From Piscirickettsiaceae bacterium (GTDB taxonomy: Bacteria > Pseudomonadota > Gammaproteobacteria > Thiomicrospirales > Thiomicrospiraceae), in NCBI GenBank assembly GCA_021767305.1, contig JAASTL010000017.1:1-9909 (forward strand): a DNA stretch of 9,909 nt. Reading direction: 5' to 3'. The notes under the pieces were generated by a model. That model was not told the origin of the DNA, searched no databases, and worked only from the letters and a program-made list of their open reading frames with translations. This document shows positions 1 to 8,047 of this stretch, piece after piece. Made by a program: the position numbers and the translations under genes. Numbering within the stretch: the first letter of the stretch is position 1; the number at the start of each line of letters is the position of its first letter.

Positions 1-200
1 ACTTCATCAATATTTGAAAATACCCGATAGTTACCTACTCTAAGACGGTGTGTATATTCATAATTAACTAGGGGTTTAAGGTCTATATTTTCTTGACCCA
101 TTTCAAGCGCCTCAACCGCACCTAAAATACGCTTTATCACTTGCCTATCTTTTAATTTTTTAAGCTGCTTACGTGCTTTGTTTCGCCACTCTATTTGCAC
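1..200 (-). CDS. RelE/ParE-family toxin of a type II toxin-antitoxin pair (partial, C-terminus off the left edge)
   Basis: This 66-codon open frame has no stop and runs off the window. It starts at GTG (198-200), because an in-frame TAA lies immediately upstream. A Shine-Dalgarno-like AAAGGG sits about 8 bases before the GTG. The start MQIEWRNKARKQLKKLKD is basic and helical. It is followed by an LKPL segment (residues 41-44) and then RLRVGNYRVF (52-61), the beta-strand motif typical of RelE/ParE/HigB-like mRNA interferases and gyrase toxins. Full-length members have about 90-110 residues, so roughly a third is missing. Catalytic C-terminal residues cannot be seen, so activity and target (ribosome-bound mRNA or gyrase) stay open. 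No antitoxin lies upstream, so a partner would have to be downstream, outside the window, as in toxin-first HigBA-like pairs. The AT-rich surroundings and nearby integrase stub suggest mobile DNA. Confidence 0.8.
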   Translation of the reverse strand, partial: MQIEWRNKARKQLKKLKDRQVIKRILGAVEALEMGQENIDLKPLVNYEYTHRLRVGNYRVFSNIDE

Positions 201-219
201 TTAAACGCCCTTTATTTCG

Positions 220-257
220 AAATCATTAAATATATTATATTAAATATAAAAATCATT
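220..257. repeat. Direct repeat AAATCATT, 30 bp apart, around the toxin promoter
   Basis: AAATCATT occurs at 220-227 and again at 250-257, exactly 30 bp apart. One copy lies near the expected transcript start, while the other lies just inside the -35 box. A 10-bp palindrome, ATTTCGAAAT (214-223), overlaps the first copy, and a 16-bp palindrome, TATATTTATAAATATA (265-280), lies upstream of the -35. These positions would suit an autoregulatory antitoxin operator, but the AT-richness makes chance matches likely. Confidence 0.35.
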
Positions 258-261
258 TCAA
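234..261 (-). promoter_or_regulatory. Sigma70-type promoter of the toxin gene
   Basis: On the minus strand, TTGAAA (256-261) is separated by 16 bases from a consensus TATAAT (234-239). This predicts a transcript start about 25-30 bases before the GTG of the RelE-like gene. The surrounding 215-285 region is almost pure A/T. Confidence 0.6.
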
Positions 262-293
262 ATATATATTTATAAATATAATATTTGCTTTTA

Positions 294-320
294 TGTCCCG
301 CTTTTCCCAGTTGTCCCATA
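294..320. repeat. Three 9-bp units built on TGTCCC
   Basis: On the plus strand TGTCCCGCT, TTTCCCAGT and TGTCCCATA follow one another, with the CCC triplets at 297, 306 and 315 (period 9). On the minus strand these read as GGGACA-type repeats. Such short repeats are often seen in phage or island attachment regions as candidate arm sites for an integrase, but no function is shown here. Confidence 0.35.
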
Positions 321-405
321 AAAAATAACGAATGTATTGCGGTTCACAGTTTTTTTTAGAGTGTATGGGCACTAAATCCCCCTAGTCTTAATACTGTCTA
401 TTTGG

Positions 406-483
406 TCACTCCATGTCTGCATCGATTTCTTTATAGGCTATGTCTTTAGATTTAAGGTTTTTAAGCTTGGTATCGGTAAGCAT
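406..483 (-). pseudogene. Remnant of a P4-type tyrosine integrase (N-terminal 25 codons)
   Basis: The frame starts at ATG (481-483) and stops at TGA (406-408). It begins MLTDTKLKNLKSKD and continues AYKEIDADME. This closely resembles the start of P4-like tyrosine recombinases with the DUF4102 arm-binding domain, which typically read MLTDTKLRNLKPKDKPYK followed by DxxGLYV. A purine-rich GGGGGAG lies about 10 bases before the ATG. Family members have about 400 residues, so the arm-binding domain breaks off at its first strand and the catalytic core is absent; I found no continuation in the other minus-strand frames down to position 200. The stub reads in the same direction as the tRNA-Ser gene and lies about 230 bases beyond its 3' end, the classic place for an island integrase. 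It is most likely a relic of a deleted island end, not a functional gene. Confidence 0.65.
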
Positions 484-670
484 ATTGCAGTCTCCCCCGT
501 AAAAGTGGGCTAGAAAGGAAAATGCGGGAAACGCTAAGTAGTTATTTGCGGGTAAGGCACTCCGTTACCCTCAACATTACCCGCTTTTTTATAAGCTTGC
601 ACGATACACAAAAGTCTCGATAATACGGAAAATACCGCTAAGTTATTGATTTTACATTGTGACAGGCATA
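484..670. other. Gene-free stretch between the integrase stub and the tRNA terminator, with GGGTAA repeats
   Basis: No convincing gene is visible. On the minus strand two GGGTAA copies lie 12 bp apart (577-582 and 565-570), and an inverted copy lies on the plus strand (550-555). GCGGGTAA (548-555) and TTACCCGC (577-584) can form an 8-bp stem with a 21-base loop followed by T6 on the plus strand. A shorter alternative pairs GGGTAA with TTACCC at 565-570. The likely role, if any, is recombination (integrase or excisionase arm sites) and not termination, since no plus-strand gene lies upstream. Confidence 0.4.
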
Positions 671-671
671 A

Positions 672-709
672 AAAAACCCGCGTAACTCATTTAAATTACG
701 CGGGTTTTT
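672..709 (-). terminator. Intrinsic terminator of the tRNA-Ser gene (bidirectional shape)
   Basis: A perfect 14-bp stem pairs 672-685 with 696-709 around a 10-base loop. Its GC core is CCCGCG/CGCGGG. On the minus strand the 3' arm ends in a run of T just after the tRNA. On the plus strand it also ends in T5. Confidence 0.9.
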
Positions 710-716
710 AGAATAA

Positions 717-807
717 TGGCGGTGGACTAGGGATTCGAACCCCAGGTAGGCTACTAACCTACAACGGTTTTCAAGACCGCCGCCTTCAACCACTCAGCCA
801 GTCCACC
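717..807 (-). tRNA. tRNA-Ser(UGA)
   Basis: The minus strand folds as a class II tRNA of 91 bases including an encoded CCA (717-719). The acceptor arms are GGTGGAC and GTCCACC with discriminator G. The D-arm contains TGGCTGAGTGG, and the anticodon loop is CTTGAAA within the stem GCGGT/ACCGT, so the anticodon is UGA. A long variable arm (GTAGGTTAGTAGCCTAC) is diagnostic for serine or leucine, and the anticodon settles serine. The T-arm is GGGGTTCGAATCCC. It reads UCA and related codons. The 3' end faces the integrase stub, so this gene is the probable attachment site of a past island. The serine synthetase gene lies about 550 bases away on the same strand. Confidence 0.97.
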
Positions 808-823
808 AAACTTGTTGAGCGGT

Positions 824-851
824 ATTATAGAGACCTGCGGGATTTTTGCAA
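824..851 (-). promoter_or_regulatory. Sigma70 promoter of tRNA-Ser
   Basis: TTGCAA (846-851) is followed after 16 bases by a consensus TATAAT (824-829) on the minus strand. A GC-rich ACCGC discriminator follows, as expected for a stringently controlled stable-RNA promoter. The predicted start lies about 10 bases before the mature tRNA 5' end. Confidence 0.8.
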
Positions 852-908
852 GGCGTTTTCTGTAGTTTTTTTGTAAAATTTTATTCATTTATAAGAGCTT
901 TTCAAAGC

Positions 909-1247
909 ATGCTAAAAAACATTATCAAAAACAAAGAGTTGGCTTTTAATGAAAAATGTTGGGCGCTACTCAAATTAATCCCTAAAGGCAAAGTCACCAC
1001 CTATAAACTGCTGGCAGAGGCATTAGAAAGCAAAGCCTACCAGGCAGTTGGCAATGCCATGGCGAGTAATCCCAACCCGATTACCGTACCTTGTCACCGC
1101 GTGGTTAAGAGCAATGGTGACTTGGGTGGTTTTGCCTTAGGCACGGATAAGAAAATTGAACTGTTGAAACAAGAAGGCATTGCGATTAAAGAGGGTAAAG
1201 TGGTTGCTTTAACAGAGCACTTATTTGATTTTAAAAACCTAGATTGA
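909..1247 (+). CDS. Short methylated-DNA-protein cysteine methyltransferase (MGMT/Ogt-like, DNA-binding domain only)
   Basis: This 112-residue protein matches the C-terminal domain of O6-alkylguanine-DNA alkyltransferases, which move an alkyl group from guanine O6 to their own cysteine. The pattern is IPKGKVTTY (24-32, with the conserved Tyr32), AVGNAMASNP (46-55, Asn54), PCHRVV (61-66, acceptor Cys62), NGDLGGFALG and LLKQEG (Glu89). The usual N-terminal RNase H-like domain of 150-180-residue family members is absent. Cys62 is kept, which separates it from Atl proteins, where Trp replaces Cys. The arginine-finger position before AVG is Gln45 instead of Arg. ATG at 909 was chosen because the homology starts after it; an upstream in-frame TTG at 846 lies inside the tRNA promoter. 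A weak AAGAG lies 11 bases upstream. It is transcribed alone, divergent from tRNA-Ser and convergent with serS. Substrate specificity cannot be told. Confidence 0.88.
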   Translation: MLKNIIKNKELAFNEKCWALLKLIPKGKVTTYKLLAEALESKAYQAVGNAMASNPNPITVPCHRVVKSNGDLGGFALGTDKKIELLKQEGIAIKEGKVVALTEHLFDFKNLD

Positions 1248-1303
1248 GTCAACCTCTAAGCATCTAGGTAACTTTTTAGTATTGCTAAGATTCAGTAACA
1301 AAA

Positions 1304-1324
1304 AACCCGGCATAAAGCCGGGTT
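1304..1324 (-). terminator. Intrinsic terminator of serS
   Basis: AACCCGGC (1304-1311) and GCCGGGTT (1317-1324) form an 8-bp GC-rich stem with a 5-base loop. On the minus strand this is followed by a T-run (TTTTTTGTT), about 30 bases after the serS stop. In the plus direction the T-run is missing, so it serves the convergent methyltransferase gene poorly. Confidence 0.88.
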
Positions 1325-1354
1325 GAATGAATAGCTATTTTAAGAGCGCTTAGC

Positions 1355-2656
<1,302 letters not shown>

Positions 2657-2746
2657 CTATATTTGGAATTTAGGTTTAAAAAATTGGGCGCTATTTTAAC
2701 ACTTAATCATGGTGAATTAATCGAATCTGACAAACCACTCAATGAA

Positions 2747-3265
2747 CTAATCATCAAGCAATTCAATATCTACAATTAACTCGTTGGCAAGTTCTTCCAG
2801 TACTTCTCGAATTGTCGTTCTATTCACCGTTTGCGGAATGTGAATTTTCATTTCCGCTTTAAACAGTAGTTCACCAGACATAGAGGCTTCAATGACTTCG
2901 GTATGCAGTTCATCGACACTGGCAGACAACTTTGCCAGCTCGGAAGAAATTCGATGCACAATACCCGGCTGGTCTTGACCAATCAGCTCAATGTGTAATT
3001 CTTGCTGAGGTTCAGCCAAGGTTTCTTGGCTTTCTTCAAAAATGGCGCTTAAACCCAGTTTGTCTGAGGCACGCAGTGCATCTTGAAAAGCCGTAAATTG
3101 TTCTGCAGGCAGATTAACTCGTAAAATACCGGCAAACTTACCTGCAAGACTGGCCATCTGGCTTTCCACCCATTCGCCATGATGCGCCACAATCATTTCT
3201 GATAACGCTTCCACCAAACCTGGAGAGTCAGGCCCCAAAACACTAATGACAATTGATTTATTCAT
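2747..3265 (-). CDS. gcvR: GcvR-like glycine cleavage regulator with two ACT domains
   Basis: The 172-residue product carries two ACT-type domains: the first starts SIVISVLGPDSPGLVEAL (4-21) and the second starts LHIELIGQDQPGIVHRI (90-106). This is the architecture of GcvR, which in E. coli binds GcvA and turns it into a repressor of gcvTHP when glycine is scarce. Glycine is thought to bind GcvR and relieve this. The protein has no DNA-binding motif of its own. The frame opens further upstream at 3328, but ATG 3265 is preferred: homology starts there, GAGGA sits 8 bases upstream, and it lies 4 bases after the gcvP stop. It is therefore probably co-transcribed and translationally coupled with gcvP. 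E. coli gcvR is not linked to gcvTHP, so the linkage here strengthens the name. Another ACT-domain sensor remains possible, and no gcvA is in the window. Confidence 0.85.
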   Translation of the reverse strand: MNKSIVISVLGPDSPGLVEALSEMIVAHHGEWVESQMASLAGKFAGILRVNLPAEQFTAFQDALRASDKLGLSAIFEESQETLAEPQQELHIELIGQDQPGIVHRISSELAKLSASVDELHTEVIEASMSGELLFKAEMKIHIPQTVNRTTIREVLEELANELIVDIELLDD

Positions 3266-3269
3266 GTGA

Positions 3270-6254
3270 TTAATCCTCGTTACTCTGTTCATTCTCACTG
3301 TTTGCTTGATCGCCATTTTTATAATCACTCATCGGCGGACATGAACAGACTAGATTACGATCTCCAAAGACATTATCTACCCGCCCTACAGGACTCCAGT
3401 ATTTATGCTCTTTTAAGGTTTCCAATGGATAAGCCGCGCGCGTTCTTGAGTAACTATGGGGCCAGTGTTCTGCCATCACTTCTTTGGCGGTATGAGGTGC
3501 ATTTTTTAGTGGGTTATCAAGTGGATCTAAGCTGCCATTAAGCACGTCATTAATCTCTGTTTTGATAGCAATCATGGCGTCACAGAAGCGATCTAACTCA
3601 AACTTTGATTCCGACTCAGTGGGTTCAATCATCAATGTACCCGCCACTGGAAAAGACATGGTTGGGGCATGGAAACCATAGTCAATCAGGCGTTTAGCAA
3701 TATCATCCACGCTGATACCACTCTCTTCTTTAATGCTGCGTAAATCGATAATACATTCATGCGCCACACGGCCGTTTTTATCGCTGTAAAGCACAGGATA
3801 GTGCGGCGCTAAACGGTGTGCGATATAGTTGGCATTCAAGATAGCTATCGAAGTCGCTTTGGTTAATCCATCACGCCCCATCATGACAATGTAACTCCAA
3901 CTAATAGGCAATATACCCGCACTTCCCCAAGGCGCTGCGGAAACCGCGCCAACTTGTGCATTATCGAGCTTAGCTTTGGGTTTAGATTGAGTTTGCATGA
4001 TGTTGTTTGGTAAAAATGGTGCTAGATGTTTGACCACACCAATTGGCCCAACGCCAGGGCCTCCGCCGCCATGAGGAATAGCAAAGGTTTTATGTAAATT
4101 CAGATGAGAAACATCGCCGCCAAAATGGCCAGGCGCCGCCACACCGACCATAGCATTCATATTAGCGCCATCAATATAGACCTGACCGCCATGCTCATGC
4201 ACTAAATCACAGACCGTGCGCACGTTCTCTTCAAACACACCATGGGTTGAAGGATAAGTAATCATAATCGCCGCTAGGGTTTGGCTGTATTTTTCCAGTT
4301 TGACTTGCAGATCATCCAAGTCAATTTCCCCTAACGCATTGGTTTTGACGACCACCACGTCCATACCCACCATTTGCGCCGAGGCCGGATTGGTACCATG
4401 CGCTGAGGCGGGAATCAGGCAGACATTTCTATGCCCTTCACCGCGACTTTGATGGTAGCCACGAATAGCTAACAGCCCAGCATATTCACCTTGCGCTCCA
4501 GAATTAGGTTGCAAAGAAACCGCGTCATACCCCGTGGTTTCACAAAGCATCTGTTCTAATTCTTCACATAGTTTCTGATAGCCCTGCGCTTGATCTAATG
4601 GTACATAGGGATGCAACTGAGCAAACTCCGGCCATGAAATCGGCATTAATTCCGCTGCCGCATTGAGTTTCATAGTGCAGGAACCAAGTGGAATCATGGC
4701 GCGATCAAGTGCCAAATCTTTATCCGCCAAAAACCGCATATAACGCATTAACTCGGTTTCTGAGCGGTGTTTATGAAATACCGGATGCGTTAAAAACTCA
4801 GTTTGACGTTGTAGCGTTGCAGGAATAGCAAATTGATCAATAATCTCTTTTTCTAGGTTTTGCCAAGTAGATTTATTGGTTAACTCAGTTTCGCTACTAA
4901 ACACATTTAACAGCTTGATTAAATCATCCAGCTTGGTGGTTTCGTCAAAACTCACCCCAATTTGAGTTTGACTCAGTTTTCTTAGGTTATAGCCCTTATC
5001 CACTGCTTTTTGCATTAACTCATCAGCTGAATATAGCTGGGAGCTGATATCGATTAACAACGTATCAAAAAAAGTTTGATTGACGATTTTAATGCCATTC
5101 TGCTCTAAAGCTTTAGCGAAGAGTTGGGTCAGGCGTTGTACTCGCATGGCGATTTTAGTTAAGCCTTGCGGGCCGTGATAAACCGCATACATACTTGCCA
5201 TTACCGCCAGCAATGCTTGGGCGGTGCAAATATTACTAGTGGCTTTTTCGCGACGGATATGTTGCTCGCGAGTTTGTAAAGCTAGACGATAAGCCTTGTC
5301 ACCTTGGCTATCTACCGAAACGCCGATTAAACGCCCTGGCATAGAACGTTTGAATTTATCTCGAGTTGCCATATAAGCTGCGTGTGGCCCGCCGTAACCC
5401 AGTGGTACCCCAAAACGTTGGGTGTTACCCACCGCAATATCCGCCCCCATTTCTCCGGGTGGTTTAATCATGGTTAAAGCTAACAAATCCGCTGCAACCG
5501 CAACCAGTGCCTTTTTGGCATGCACTTTTTCAATGAGTGCAGTGTGGTCTTGGATATTGCCATAGGTACTTGGATATTGCAGCAACACCCCAAACAAATC
5601 CAAATCTAGAGTTTCATCGTTTGGCTTGCCAATAACCACTTCAATACCTAGCGGTTCGGCTCGAGTTTTAACCACGTCGATATTCTGCGGGTGGCAATCT
5701 TCCGCCACAAAAAACACCTTGCCTTTAGATTTACTCATACGCTGACACAAGGTCATGGCTTCTGCGCAGGCAGTGGCTTCATCCAACATAGAAGCATTGG
5801 CCAACTCCAGAGCGGTCAAGTCCGAAACCATGGTCTGGAAATTCAGCATCGCCTCTAGGCGACCTTGAGAAATCTCCGCTTGATAAGGTGTATATGCGGT
5901 ATACCAAGCCGGGTTTTCCAGAATATTACGTTGAATAGCGGGCGGCGTAAGGGTGTTGTAGTAGCCCATACCAATAAAGGATTTAAGTGTTTTGTTGTTT
6001 GCGGCTAACTGCTTTAAACGCATCAGAGAGTTATGCTCAGTCAAACCATTGGCTAAATCCATATCGGTTTGACGCCGAATGGATGCGGGGATAATTTGTG
6101 CAAGCATCTCTTGCAGCGAATCAAAACCTAACTCATTGAGCATGCTTGCTGTTTCAGCCTCATCTGGACCAATGTGCCTATCAACAAAAGAATCAGCTGC
6201 TTGTAATGCGTCAATTGAGAGATGAGAAAATGCTGATAATCCGCTTGAACTCAT
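3270..6254 (-). CDS. gcvP: Glycine dehydrogenase (decarboxylating), P protein of the glycine cleavage system
   Basis: GcvP uses pyridoxal phosphate to decarboxylate glycine and passes the aminomethyl group to the lipoyl arm of GcvH. The 994 residues cover both halves of the single-chain type, with no split into gcvPA and gcvPB. The N-terminal half begins [12 protein letters not shown] and includes [14 protein letters not shown]. The C-terminal half contains [16 protein letters not shown] and [17 protein letters not shown], with the Schiff-base Lys722. It ends in [15 protein letters not shown], as E. coli GcvP does, but then adds a hydrophilic Asn/Glu-rich tail of about 16 residues. Start ATG 6254 is chosen over 6302 because AGGAG sits 8 bases upstream and homology follows. 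The gcvR-like gene begins 4 bases after the stop. An intrinsic terminator separates it from gcvH, so it may be expressed by readthrough or from an unseen promoter in the 136-base gap. Confidence 0.98.
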   Translation of the reverse strand: MSSSGLSAFSHLSIDALQAADSFVDRHIGPDEAETASMLNELGFDSLQEMLAQIIPASIRRQTDMDLANGLTEHNSLMRLKQLAANNKTLKSFIGMGYYNTLTPPAIQRNILENPAWYTAYTPYQAEISQGRLEAMLNFQTMVSDLTALELANASMLDEATACAEAMTLCQRMSKSKGKVFFVAEDCHPQNIDVVKTRAEPLGIEVVIGKPNDETLDLDLFGVLLQYPSTYGNIQDHTALIEKVHAKKALVAVAADLLALTMIKPPGEMGADIAVGNTQRFGVPLGYGGPHAAYMATRDKFKRSMPGRLIGVSVDSQGDKAYRLALQTREQHIRREKATSNICTAQALLAVMASMYAVYHGPQGLTKIAMRVQRLTQLFAKALEQNGIKIVNQTFFDTLLIDISSQLYSADELMQKAVDKGYNLRKLSQTQIGVSFDETTKLDDLIKLLNVFSSETELTNKSTWQNLEKEIIDQFAIPATLQRQTEFLTHPVFHKHRSETELMRYMRFLADKDLALDRAMIPLGSCTMKLNAAAELMPISWPEFAQLHPYVPLDQAQGYQKLCEELEQMLCETTGYDAVSLQPNSGAQGEYAGLLAIRGYHQSRGEGHRNVCLIPASAHGTNPASAQMVGMDVVVVKTNALGEIDLDDLQVKLEKYSQTLAAIMITYPSTHGVFEENVRTVCDLVHEHGGQVYIDGANMNAMVGVAAPGHFGGDVSHLNLHKTFAIPHGGGGPGVGPIGVVKHLAPFLPNNIMQTQSKPKAKLDNAQVGAVSAAPWGSAGILPISWSYIVMMGRDGLTKATSIAILNANYIAHRLAPHYPVLYSDKNGRVAHECIIDLRSIKEESGISVDDIAKRLIDYGFHAPTMSFPVAGTLMIEPTESESKFELDRFCDAMIAIKTEINDVLNGSLDPLDNPLKNAPHTAKEVMAEHWPHSYSRTRAAYPLETLKEHKYWSPVGRVDNVFGDRNLVCSCPPMSDYKNGDQANSENEQSNED
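3274..3278 (-). promoter_or_regulatory. Ribosome binding site of the gcvR-like gene, inside the end of gcvP
   Basis: GAGGA on the minus strand lies 8 bases before ATG 3265. The same bases encode the last Glu-Asp of GcvP. It decides the start against the longer in-frame option at 3328. Confidence 0.75.
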
Positions 6255-6262
6255 GGATAGAA

Positions 6263-6267
6263 CTCCT
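6263..6267 (-). promoter_or_regulatory. Ribosome binding site of gcvP
   Basis: AGGAG on the minus strand lies 8 bases before ATG 6254. It lies within the 16-codon upstream extension of the open frame and so argues against the start at 6302. Confidence 0.8.
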
Positions 6268-6338
6268 ATGATTCTGAACAATGGGTTAAAAATTAAATTC
6301 AATAAATTTTAAAAATTTTAGCTTTCGATAAGAATAAA

Positions 6339-6362
6339 AAAGGGTGTTTAAAAACACCCTTT
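6339..6362 (-). terminator. Intrinsic terminator or attenuator between gcvH and gcvP
   Basis: AAAGGGTGTT (6339-6348) pairs with AACACCCTTT (6353-6362) around a 4-base loop. On the minus strand the 3' arm runs into TTTTTTATTC. The hairpin starts about 28 bases after the gcvH stop. The GC core is only 5 bp, so partial readthrough into gcvP is plausible. Confidence 0.75.
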
Positions 6363-6390
6363 ATTAACTAATCAACTGCGTCGCTAAAAA

Positions 6391-6765
6391 TTACTCTTCG
6401 TCGGTTAAAGCTTGGTAAGCCGCTTCGTCTAGCAGATCATCCAAATCCGATGGATCAGAGAGTTCAACTTTGATAATCCAGTTTGCCATGGCATCTTCAT
6501 TAATTAACTCCGGCTCATCATCCAAAGAGCCATTCACTTCAACAATGGTGCCATCTACCGGAGCATACAGATCACTCGCCGCTTTGACCGATTCAATCAC
6601 AGAAATTTCTTCACCTTTGGTAATTTCATCCCCTACTTCAGGTAATTCAACAAACACTAAATCTCCCAACTGCTGTTGGGCAAAATCGGTAATACCGATT
6701 AAAACGGTACCATCTCCGTTATCTTGAATCCACTCATGCTCAGCACTGAATTTAATTTCGCTCAT
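6391..6765 (-). CDS. gcvH: Glycine cleavage system H protein
   Basis: GcvH is the lipoylated shuttle that takes the aminomethyl group from GcvP, presents it to GcvT and is reoxidised by Lpd. Its 124 residues match the usual length of 125-130. The start is the typical FSAEHEWI. The lipoyl attachment site is Lys61 in IESVKAASDLYAPVDG, the family signature. The C-terminal part, INEDAMANWIIKVELSD, followed by a Leu/Asp-rich helix, is also standard, and the acidic composition fits. GAGAGGA ends 4 bases before the ATG. It lies between gcvT (87 bases upstream) and gcvP (136 bases downstream, across a terminator). The 87-base gap is AT-rich, with a TTTCATGAAA palindrome (6835-6844) and no clear promoter. 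Confidence 0.98.
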   Translation of the reverse strand: MSEIKFSAEHEWIQDNGDGTVLIGITDFAQQQLGDLVFVELPEVGDEITKGEEISVIESVKAASDLYAPVDGTIVEVNGSLDDEPELINEDAMANWIIKVELSDPSDLDDLLDEAAYQALTDEE

Positions 6766-6852
6766 TTTGTCCTCTCTTAATATCTTTAATTTTTTATCAA
6801 TTCTAAAATGTTTTTTCTATTATGGGTACTGTAATTTCATGAAAATGTTTGA

Positions 6853-7989
6853 CTAATTTCCACGATAGTAATTTTGTTTTACAAATGGCAACTTAACGAC
6901 CTTAACCGGCACTTTTTTATTACGTACCAACGCAAAGAGTTCATTATCTATCTGAGCAGAATCGGTGGCAACCATGCCCATCGCAATGGGTCCATTAATG
7001 CTTGGGCCAAAACCACCACTAGTAACAATGCCGACTTTATTATCATCCGCATCAAACAACTCGGCGCCATCCCTAACCGGCATTTTGCCCTGCGCTTGAA
7101 TGCCAACGCGTTTGCGTTCGCTGCCTTGTGCTAACTGCATCATGATTTTTTCTGCGCCCAAATAACCATTCGGTCTAATACCATCGGCTCGGCGGCTTTT
7201 AGAGAGTGCCCAATTCAAGCTGGCTTCAACTGGGGTAATATCGGGATTGAGCTCATGACCATACAAACATAAACCGGCTTCAAGTCTGAGAGAATCACGT
7301 GCACCCAAACCAATCGCTTCAACTTCATTAAAAGAGAGTAATTTGCGCGCCAGTTGTTCTGCGTGCGTATTCGGCATGGAGATTTCATAACCATCTTCTC
7401 CGGTATAACCCGAGCGAGTTACAAAGCATTCCACGCCCTCAATTTGAATTTGTTTTGCCGTCATAAATGTCATCTCTAAAACAGCGGGGTTGAGCTGACC
7501 TAAAATCTTTGCCGCTTGCGGACCTTGTAGCGCTAATAAAGCATGACTGGCAAGCGCCTCAATCTGACACTCACTACCTAGGTGTTTTTCTAGATGATTA
7601 ATATCTTGCTCTTTACAAGCGGCATTCACCACTAAAAACAGGTGATCACCTGCGTTAGTCACCATTAAGTCATCTAAAACACCCCCTTGTTCATTGGTGA
7701 ACAAGGCATATCGCTGGCGCATAACGGGAAGATCAACAATATCCACAGGGACTAACTTTTCTAAAAGCTTGGCGGCATGATCACCAAAGATTTTCACCTG
7801 ACCCATATGCGAAACATCAAATAAACCAGCCTGTGCACGTGTGTGTAGGTGTTCTTTTTTTATGCCCAGCGGATACTGAACCGGCATTTCATAGCCGGCA
7901 AAAGGCACAAGTTTAGCACCTAATTCAAGATGCAAATCATACAAAGCAGTACGTTTCAGGATTTGATTAGAGGCAAATTCAGATGACAT
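6853..7989 (-). CDS. gcvT: Aminomethyltransferase, T protein of the glycine cleavage system
   Basis: GcvT releases ammonia from aminomethyl-GcvH and transfers the methylene carbon to tetrahydrofolate, giving 5,10-methylene-THF. The 378 residues are close to the family norm of about 365. Visible signatures are LVPFAGYEMPVQYP (27-40), GLFDVSHMGQ (55-64), GGVLDDLMV (102-110, with the catalytic Asp106 matching E. coli Asp101), TRSGYTGEDGYEI (191-203) and GLGARDSLRLEAG (227-239). The C-terminal barrel contains GIVTSGGFGPS. The start ATG 7989 has AAGGAT 6 bases upstream. It is the first gene of the glycine cleavage set, 102 bases after crcB. That gap holds phased A-tracts and a possible promoter, but no glycine riboswitch. 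Serine regeneration would need GlyA, not in this window. Confidence 0.98.
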   Translation of the reverse strand: MSSEFASNQILKRTALYDLHLELGAKLVPFAGYEMPVQYPLGIKKEHLHTRAQAGLFDVSHMGQVKIFGDHAAKLLEKLVPVDIVDLPVMRQRYALFTNEQGGVLDDLMVTNAGDHLFLVVNAACKEQDINHLEKHLGSECQIEALASHALLALQGPQAAKILGQLNPAVLEMTFMTAKQIQIEGVECFVTRSGYTGEDGYEISMPNTHAEQLARKLLSFNEVEAIGLGARDSLRLEAGLCLYGHELNPDITPVEASLNWALSKSRRADGIRPNGYLGAEKIMMQLAQGSERKRVGIQAQGKMPVRDGAELFDADDNKVGIVTSGGFGPSINGPIAMGMVATDSAQIDNELFALVRNKKVPVKVVKLPFVKQNYYRGN

Positions 7990-8018
7990 GACAGAATCCT
8001 TATAACTCTTAGGAGCGA

Positions 8019-8047
8019 TTTATAGAGGCGCTTTCTAGTGACATTTT
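8019..8047 (-). promoter_or_regulatory. Possible promoter of the gcvT operon (weak -35)
   Basis: On the minus strand TATAAA (8019-8024) could be a -10 box, with a poor AAAATG -35 at 17 bp. A weak -35 would fit a promoter that depends on an activator such as GcvA. The predicted leader is about 25 bases. This is an inference from position and needs mapping. Confidence 0.35.

Noticed and set aside
253..372. 39-codon minus-strand ORF starting at GTG 372 with GGGGGA upstream
   Set aside because: Its second half is translated AT-rich promoter DNA of the toxin gene, and the product resembles nothing I know. The good SD alone is not enough.
548..590. Functional plus-strand terminator
   Set aside because: No plus-strand gene lies upstream and the 21-base loop is large, so it is described as a repeat structure instead.
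846..908. N-terminal extension of the methyltransferase from TTG 846
   Set aside because: The extra 21 residues show no family similarity, and the TTG lies in the -35 box of the divergent tRNA promoter.
3266..3541. Plus-strand ORFs opposite gcvP, gcvH, gcvT, serS and rarA
   Set aside because: They have no recognisable protein features and lie fully antisense to well-supported genes (for example 3266-3541, 6470-6727, 6874-7134, 1857-2063 and 9561-9848).
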